This document shows, one piece after another, positions 57,212 through 64,000 of a stretch of 64,000 bases of DNA (the stretch's first letter is position 1; every line of letters starts with the position of its first letter). The stretch is from Chamaecrista fasciculata (Eukaryota; Streptophyta; Magnoliopsida; Fabales; Fabaceae). The position numbers and the translations under genes were made by a program. The DNA is taken from assembly GCA_003254925.1 (NCBI GenBank), contig QANZ01031137.1, positions 1 to 64,000 on the forward strand, written 5' to 3'. The notes beneath the pieces were generated by a model that saw nothing but the letters and a program-made list of their open reading frames with translations, was not told the DNA's origin and did not search any database.

Positions 57212-58013
57212 CTAGGGGCTTGGCGTGCCCACAATATGCATATAATGTTTGAATTGATTTAAAGTTAAAGATTATATAAAGTTTTTATATTGATAAATGA
57301 GTAAGTTTGGGATCAATTTGAAATTTCCTGATACATTTGGGACTAATTAAAAATTTTGACTTAATGAGAATGAACATGGGTGATTTTTTTTTTTACATAA
57401 GAATGAACGTGGGCTAACTAGAGAAAATTGGATGATTTTTTTTTTCTTTTTTAATTTTTTAATTCAATAATTTTGACCAACCATAAAGGTAGGGATGTAC
57501 AACTCTGGCCCGGCTCGGCCAGACCCGGCAGACTCGGCCCGGCCCGAGGCTGTTCGGGCCGGGCCGGGTCTAGTCTCTCTAGACCCGGCACGGGGTACCC
57601 TCATTTTTCAAAAAAAAAAAATTTAATTTTTTACTATACATATTTATATTTTATACTACTAAATATTTTTTTAATTGTAATAAATACATATCTATTATTA
57701 TTTTTATCAATTGTATATTAAAAATATACATAAAATATATATTTAATCTTAATTAAATCAACTTTTTTTAACAATTAAGTCAAATTAAATGTCTTCATTA
57801 ATAAAAACATCATTAAATTGATCCAAAATTAATTTTTTTACCAATATATACAAGTTAAATTATATATAGAATGAATAAAAAAAATATTTTTTTGGCCCGG
57901 TGACCCGGCCCGGGTCTGTACCGGGCCGGGTCTCGGGCCGACCAGAAACCCGGCCCGGCTCGGCCCGTGTACACCCCTACATAAAGGGGTGAAGCCATAT
58001 AATATAGTATAGA
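57212..58013 (-). mobile_element. Non-autonomous Helitron, 802 bp, with a nested hAT element
   Basis: On the minus strand it starts A|TCTATACTATATTATATGGC (at 58013) and ends GGGCACGCCAAGCCCCTAG|T (57212). The terminal hairpin is imperfect. The 57490-57979 stretch is a later hAT insertion; without it the Helitron was about 304 bp. No Helitron protein is encoded. Confidence 0.82.
57490..57979. mobile_element. hAT-type MITE nested in a Helitron, 490 bp, perfect 8-bp TSD
   Basis: Its ends are TAGGGATGTACAA and (right complement) TAGGGGTGTACACGGGCC. The perfect 8-mer CATAAAGG flanks it (57482-57489 and 57980-57987). Both arms are dominated by GGCCCGG/CCGGGCC motifs over about 100 bp, while the 290-bp centre is extremely AT-rich. 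It is non-coding. Confidence 0.87.
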
Positions 58014-58432
58014 TATATATATATATATTATATTATATATATGATTTATATTAATTTAACAAAAAATATTTTTGTTTATTTGCAATGTTAATATTTTTTT
58101 TGTCTCAATGTTTCTCTATTTGTTTGAGCAAAATATACAATTGAATTCCTAAATTTTTTTAAGGTACAATCTTCTTCTATTCTCATTACTACATTTAAAA
58201 AAAATAAAAAAAATTAATTATCTTCACTTTTGTAAGAATTTTAGTCCTCAAACTATGAACTCGGTTTCCTTGGCTCCTAAGACTATTTTTTGTTTAGTTT
58301 TTTTTCCTCAAACTATGCGATTAGTTTCATTTATGTAAATAAAATATACAATTTAATCCCAACATTTTTTTAATATAGCAACTTACTACATTTTTTGTAA
58401 AAATTAAAAAAATCAAAATAATTTATCATCTT
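58014..58432. other. Copy of the 52.7-53.4 kb repeat
   Basis: A TA run is followed by sequence matching 52730-53400 in the same orientation (ATTTGTTTGAGCAAAATATAC; CTCGGTTTCCTTGGCTCCTA). It stops where the GPT exon 1 fragment begins. Confidence 0.55.
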
Positions 58433-58435
58433 CAA

Positions 58436-58594
58436 AGAAATTTGACATCTCAGAGGCTTCACTCTCGCAAGAGAAGGTGAAAATGAAGATATTTGAACTG
58501 GATTTGTTTGTGGTACTTTTTTCGAAAAATAACACCAGAAGATGAACAACTGATCGCTACACCGGGTTGTTTCAAGGAGCAAATCAATGTGTAT
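58436..58594 (-). pseudogene. Displaced fragment of GPT exon 1
   Basis: This segment matches GPT exon 1 (48662-48820), about 90 percent by eye, in the same minus orientation. It encodes pieces such as NPVQISSFSPSLARVKPLRC, from the GPT transit peptide. The position of the GPT ATG reads TTG here, there are small indels around the FRKKY region, and both ends stop inside the exon and 5' UTR. It is non-functional, about 10 kb from its source. It starts inside the repeat shared with 52.7-53.4 kb, so transposon-linked or repair-linked capture is likely. Confidence 0.88.
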
Positions 58595-58597
58595 ACC

Positions 58598-60330
58598 TGT
58601 CACGACCCTCCCGTAAATGGAAGCACGTGATTGGCACGAACATGAATCTAGCACATGCCATAAGCCTATCAACCATCAATCCATAAAAAAAACATAGTAA
58701 CAACATTCTTGTTCACATTATACACAATTATACTCAACATTACTTAGACACTCATAATTCATCATTCACTTGAACACTTCCGTTAATTTATCGAATTAGA
58801 ATATCATCTATCAATGTAAACATGTCTTAAAATATCAAATAAAAATATTGTGTCAAATTAATCTATTACATCAACAAGTCATACACTTATCAAGTAAGTC
58901 CTTGAATCCCCTTTGTAAATACCAGTGGACCTGACAATTTAAAATTTAACACAATTCTACTTAAAGAATGAAATACCCACACGTACGACGACGTGGGCTT
59001 CTGAGTAGCTCCCGCTTGGAGCAAGAGTTGACACGTGATCTGTACTTGTATCTAAAAAATGTTAAACAATGGGTGAGTCGAAACTCAGTGAGCGGCTAAC
59101 CCATCTCAGTCGTAATGTAGGGCACCGCCACGTAGGGAGAGGGGTCATCAACCAAATTAGCAATCGCCAACAATGAGTAATTTATAGTAACATTCATTGA
59201 ACTAAAATAATTCAGCTTCTTTCAGCCATTCCAACATGTATCCTAATGACAAGACAAGAACAACTCAACCATGAGAAAACTAGTAAATTTTAAAAGAATA
59301 TAAAATAGAAGATTAACCATGCATTTGAAAAAACCTTTTGAAATCAGGAATTTCAAGGGAACATACTTTGAGATTTCATTTGAGAAGAAAGTGACAAAAT
59401 TTTATTTTGCTAAAATAAAGCTTGGGGAGGAAAAATAGATTATAAAATTCTTTTAAAACTTCTTTCAAGGATCAAAAGATTAGGAAGATAAAGTATTTAA
59501 ATCACTCAAAACTTATAACTCATAATGATTTTTCAAATAATTTCTTTAAGACCAATGAGAGAACAAATGTTTAATGAGAGATTTAAAAATTAAGTAAGAA
59601 CGTCCTGACGGGAGAGATATAAATCTCTCTCAAGTCATATTTTTGAGATACTCGAAATATAGTCTTAGTAAGTCATTTAAAATAAAAGTAATCTAGTATG
59701 GATAAATGTTTTCTTGAAAATACCAATTAAAAGTGAAATCAAGATTTGTTCAAAAGAAGCCCATATAAATCCAGGACTGACTAGACGACGTCTACCACAA
59801 TAATATCTACCTGTAAGGTAGTCAGCAACACCACAATAATCCGATTAATGTCATTACCATCATCAGTAATAAAACATTTAATATTCGTAATATCAATATT
59901 CAGCATAACACAATTATCAATTTTTCAACGGGTGAAGAGTCAACACAACCAGTTCATAACAGTCATCAGTTTATTAGAAAATAAAACCTCAACATCAACC
60001 AATTCATGACAACCATTAATTTATAAGCAAATGAGGTCTCAATACAAAACAAGATTCAACAATTAATCTGCCTCGTTCCCCATGTAGGCTTGACTCGTTC
60101 CCCATGTAGGCTTGACGATAGATTATTGTACTTGAACTTGTCCTTTCTTTACAGAAAATTAAAAAAGGCCGCATTAAGTTCATTAACCGAGTATAAAAGA
60201 CACTTATAAAAAACACCAATTACAAATAAAAAGGCAACGTTCTAAATTAGAGCACAAAAGGCAGAGTTATGCAAAGTACAAAGTGTTTGGCCAAAAACAA
60301 AGAAGTTTAAATGAAACTTTGGTTCCTATA
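58598..60330. mobile_element. Possible LTR-type retroelement fragment (fossil)
   Basis: The segment starts TGTCACGACCCTCCCG and contains GGGTGAGTCGAAACTCAGTG-type phrases that I associate with terminal regions of plant Ty3/Gypsy elements. A complementary tip (GGGATCGTGACA) occurs at about 63604-63615, but the 5-bp flanks do not match, so a single unit is not proven. No capsid or polymerase coding sequence is seen. It looks old and broken. Confidence 0.3.
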
Positions 60331-61475
60331 TTGTTGCTGAGTTTGTAACTCAATCTTTATAAATTACTCCCTTCGTTATAAATATTTTCTTTGTTTTTTT
60401 AATTTTCAAAATATTCAATGTTTTATAAAATCAAAAGAATATTAATTATTCATTTTACAATTTCATCCCTATTAAATAGTAGAGTCATAATGAATAAACA
60501 TTTCTCAAATATTGTTAATAAGGGTAATTTAGCTTTCTTATCTCATTTTTTTTTTTCATTTTAAGTGAATTAATGATTTCCTTAGTTTGTGTGTATTATC
60601 TTTAAACAACAAATATTCAAGACTAGAGGAAATATAGAAGAGTCCTTCATGATTAACACTCTTAAGAGTCTCTTAACTTGATCCTTAAGAGGCTAGACAT
60701 GATGCTGACAACTATAATTAAAAGAAAATATATGCACAAGTGTAATGCGTCACATCTTCTTAATATTTAAGACTTACAAAGTCTTTGTCTAACTATTATA
60801 TACTTTCCTACCAAAAAAATAAACTATTAAATATTTAATAATAGTATAAAGTGATTAAGCTTCCATATTTTGAAGGACACTACTTTTAGTCAATTTGAAT
60901 AACGAGTGCTTTAGTGTCTTTTTGGAACTAACAAAGAAGTTTCATAAGGACCCATTTTAATATAACATTTTTTTTTTATTTTTTAAAATTAATTTATTAG
61001 ATATCTTTAGTTTCTTCTATTTTTTTCTAAAATTTATTGATTAATCTTATACAATATATTTTAAATAATTTTATTTATTGAATCTCATTATCTTATATTA
61101 TCTTTTCAAACCATCTTTTGTTTTGTTTGTATATATATTAATAATATTTTATTTATGTATAATAATTAAAAACTTATTACAAATATGATTTCTTCAACTT
61201 TAATAGGAAGGTAGGAGAAAAGATAAAACTAGACAACGGATTAAATTATTTATTAATATAAATTCAGAAATGATCATCCATAGAGAAGGTGATCTTAATA
61301 GAGACGATCCTTGATAAAGGAGATGATCTCAATCATGATTTATCTATTTAGATCTAAGTAAGGGTCATTCTAATATATATATATAAAGAGAGACAATAAG
61401 TGAGGCAACTACAAAGTCACCAACCATAAGATGGTATGGCACATAAGTCGTTACCATAATGTAAAAGTAAAGATA
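60331..61475. other. AT-rich unassigned sequence
   Basis: No gene or delimited repeat is seen. A short perfect near-duplication (TGACTCGTTCCCCATGTAGG type) lies just upstream at 60070-60115. Confidence 0.35.
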
Positions 61476-62045
61476 AATGATCAAAAACTTATTTTTGGTC
61501 CCTAATATTTATCCAAAGTTCTGTTTTGGTCCCTAATATTTTTTTCGTTGTTTTTATCCTTAATGTTTCCTAAAAGTTACATCATCAATCACTAACTATT
61601 GAATATGGTTATATCTCTCTTATTTCAAACCCGAATGCGATTAAATCAAAACTACGAATTAAATTTGATGAGTTATTTATTTTTCTAGTTTAAGTCATCT
61701 CGGCAAACATGGTGAAATTGAACATAAAATCGAACCAAAAAATGGGTTGCTTGTCTCATGAATTTTGTCATATCTTTCTCGTTTCAAGTCCGAATACAAC
61801 GAAATCGGAACTACAAGTTACTCTTGATGAATTATTTCTTTGTCTAGTTGAGATTGTTGACAAATAAGGTCAAATAGTATTCCAAAAGCTAATATTGATG
61901 TTTTGACCCAAACTCATTTTCAGAATATTATTTGACCTTGTTTGCCAATGAGACTAGCTGGATAAAAAAAAACATTGTCAAAAGTAATTTGTAACTCTGA
62001 TTAAGGGTAAACATTAACGACCAAAACATAAAAATGAAATTTAAT
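61476..62045. mobile_element. Diverged MITE of the 2702/41150 family
   Basis: It contains GGTCCCTAATATTTATCC at the left and the family's interior phrases (CATATCTTTCTCGTTTCAAG, GTTTGCCAATGAGACTAGC). The right end (AACATTAACGACCAAAAC) is only weakly complementary. It is non-coding. Confidence 0.55.
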
Positions 62046-62696
62046 CAAATTATTAACCAGCCTATTGCAAACAAGATCAAAGAGAAACTCCCACTAGTAT
62101 AGTGTGAGTCCATTATTTGTCAAAATTATAAATAAAATCGAAAATCAAAGGGTTCAATAAAGTCATTTAAAAGGCATGGATGGTTCGAAAATGCTCTGTC
62201 TTGGGCAAAGTTATGAAACCCAAACTGGATTGTGAAAATATTTTGATTGGGACCTAAGAATGAAGGTAATTTCAGTATGGAACTTTGGACGGTTCAAGAA
62301 GTTGGCATGTTTTGGACTGCCTTGAATCAAGTTGGCTTAGTGGTTGATTGGGAGGATGGTTTGGGAGTGGTGTGGCGTGGTGTGAGGTGATTTAGATTGG
62401 ATTGCTACCTAAATACGATTTTTAGAAAATCAGCTGGGTCATAATATTGTTTAGGCTTTTTTTTTTTCACTATTTTGATGGACCAAATGTAAAAAATAAT
62501 ATAAAATGTTACAAATCTATTGAAATGGATAAAAATGTATTTTTTTTCACTTTTCCTAACTTAATTACAATTATTTATGTTGTAACTTTTATATATTTTG
62601 TTTGTAAAGAATAATAAAATTATGAATTTACAAGTATCTACTGTTGTATGAATTTTATAGTTATAATTCATTAATTATAGATTATTTATATTTAAA
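62046..62696. other. Intergenic sequence, no gene seen
   Basis: A locally G-rich stretch (62330-62400; GGTTTGGGAGTGGTGTGGCG) carries no recognised coding signal. The rest is AT-rich. Confidence 0.35.
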
Positions 62697-62705
62697 ATAA
62701 TTATA

Positions 62706-63387
62706 GGCAAAAGACCATTTTGTGCCCCTAACGTTTGGGGTTAGTTTCAGTTATGCCCCTAACGTTTGTTTTGTGTCAATTATGCCCCTAATGTGAAACG
62801 TTGGTGTCAATTATACCTTAACCTCAATTTTTTTGGGCCAAAGTCCTATTTTGGTCCCTCAAGTTTGCTCAAAGTTCCGTTTTGGTCCCTCAAGTCTCTG
62901 ACGAACTTTCCGGCTAGATACACGGCGGCCACGACGACTACGAAAACTCTAATCCAAGATTTTTTGACCTCCCTGAGTTCAATGGCGGCTTTCATTTTGC
63001 GAACAAATGACCAAAAATATAATTTTTGGCAATTGTGTAATTTTTCGGCGACTATGTAATTTTTCGGCAGCTTGTCAGTCACCTTTTTTTTTCGCAAAAT
63101 GGAGGTCGTCATTGAATTCAGGAGGTCAAAAAACCTTGGATTATGAATTTTTGTAGTTGTCGAGGCCGCCCTGTATCTCGCCGGAAAGTTCACTAGAGAC
63201 TTGAGGGTCCAAAACAAACTTTGAGCAAACTTAAAGGACCAAAATAGGACTTTGACCCAAAAAATTTGAAATTAGGGTATAATTGACACCAACATTTTAC
63301 ATTGGGGGCATAACTGACACAAAACAAACGTTAGAGGCATAACTAAAACCGACCTCAAACGTTAGGGGCACAAAAAGGTCTTTTACT
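62706..63387. mobile_element. Palindromic MULE-type element, 682 bp, perfect 9-bp TSD
   Basis: The outer arms (GGCAAAAGACCATTTTGTGC; right complement AGTAAAAGACCTTTTTGTGC) are about 125 bp and flanked by the perfect 9-mer ATAATTATA (62697-62705 and 63388-63396). The inner arms begin GGGCCAAAGTCCTATTTTGG (62836) and (complement) GGGTCAAAGTCCTATTTTGG (63255), and remain complementary almost to the centre near 63045. The inner part looks like a second MITE nested at the exact centre of the first. A fragment of the outer family is at 15457. Confidence 0.83.
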
Positions 63388-63396
63388 ATAATTATA

Positions 63397-63806
63397 TTTA
63401 CTATTTATATATTTATGACGTCATCCGGTCATTCAATTTGATCACTAATTTAATCCATTGAACCAATCAACTCATAAGTTAAATGTCTTTTCAATTCATT
63501 ACTTACCGATCCAATTTTTGAAACATCAATTTTCTTAAAGGTAAACTTAATGTGTAACATATAAAAGCGCTCATAACTGTATCGCTCATGTACTTTCAAA
63601 GAGGGATCGTGACATTCTTATTATTCAAATCTATAATGTCTCATTAATAATATTATTACATTCAAATTAAACAATATAAAGTGATTTATTTTGAATTTTC
63701 TTTTATAAAACTTCTAATTAATAGAATGTATGATGTACCTAATCTCATTTTACGTCTTCTCAACTTATTAATGGCCAGAACGCCATTTGTTTTCTTTATA
63801 TAGCTC
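63397..63806. other. AT-rich intergenic sequence
   Basis: No gene is seen. It contains the LTR-tip-like GGGATCGTGACA at about 63604-63615. Confidence 0.35.
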
Positions 63807-64000
63807 TAGGGGTGTTCACGGGCTGGGTTGGGTTGGGTTTAGCGCGGGTTGGTTCGGGCTCACTAATTTATTTCGCGGATTGGGTTGGGTTGGGTTAAAG
63901 AAAATAATTGAGTCAACCCAAACCAACCCAAACCAAACAGTGGCGGGTTGGTTTGGGTTGGGTTGGCGGGTTAGCCCATACTAATTTTTTTATTTTTTAT
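63807..64000. mobile_element. Left end of a hAT-type element, running off the window
   Basis: TAGGGGTGTTCACGGGC resembles the terminus of the nested hAT element at 57490 (TAGGGGTGTACACGGGCC) and is followed by GGGTTGGGTT-rich sequence in both orientations. The right end lies outside the window. Confidence 0.6.

Noticed and set aside
58598-63615. A 5-kb solo LTR running from TGTCACGACC to GGGATCGTGACA
   Set aside because: The inverted tips fit, but the flanking 5-mers differ and the interior includes other elements. I kept only a low-confidence fossil fragment call at the left part.

Overview
This window is AT-rich nuclear DNA of a eudicot plant. The evidence is spliced genes with GT-AG introns, plastid-targeted metabolic proteins, plant-specific families and a dense load of plant DNA transposons. 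No bacterial, organellar or CRISPR sequence is seen.

Five host genes are supported, and all exon models were built by hand from splice sites and reading-frame phase. (1) Minus strand, about 577-2669, running off the left edge: the 5' part of a gene for a NEPRO/RMP1-like nucleolar protein. (2) Plus strand, 8286-15074: DAWDLE (DDL)/SNIP1-like, an RS-rich protein with a C-terminal FHA domain, 10 coding exons and 372 residues. (3) Minus strand, 30227-31945: an atypical one-repeat MYB-related factor with a C-terminal EAR-type motif, 2 exons and 331 residues. (4) Plus strand, 37182-40510: plastid tryptophan synthase beta subunit, 5 exons and 475 residues. (5) Minus strand, 45345-48813: plastid glucose-6-phosphate/phosphate translocator (GPT), 5 exons and 394 residues. 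These genes do not form a pathway or cluster.

Between the genes lie mostly short non-autonomous transposons, and many can be delimited to the base. MULE-type elements with 9-bp target duplications start at 2702, 6437, 18375, 49014, 50385, 54481 and 62706. hAT-type elements with 8-bp duplications are at 3422-4038 and 57490-57979. Helitrons with A|TC...CTAG|T junctions are at 19284-19462, 42514-42692 and 57212-58013. The remains of a larger Helitron (RPA-like and Pif1-helicase pieces) occupy about 16.3-25.12 kb and end in a clear hairpin plus CTAG at 25121. A tRNA-derived SINE is at 4189-4377.

The items most worth a second look are: a Pack-MULE (6437-7711) carrying a fragment of an NDR1/HIN1-like LEA_2 gene; two closely similar 1.8-2.1 kb elements about 4 kb apart, each with self-complementary ends and gene-like GC-richer cores; a displaced, decayed copy of GPT exon 1 ten kilobases from its source; a perfect 27-bp hairpin at 52624-52708; and a nested palindrome at 62706-63387. 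I found no convincing previously undescribed multi-gene system. The novelty lies in transposon-driven gene-fragment capture and foldback structure.
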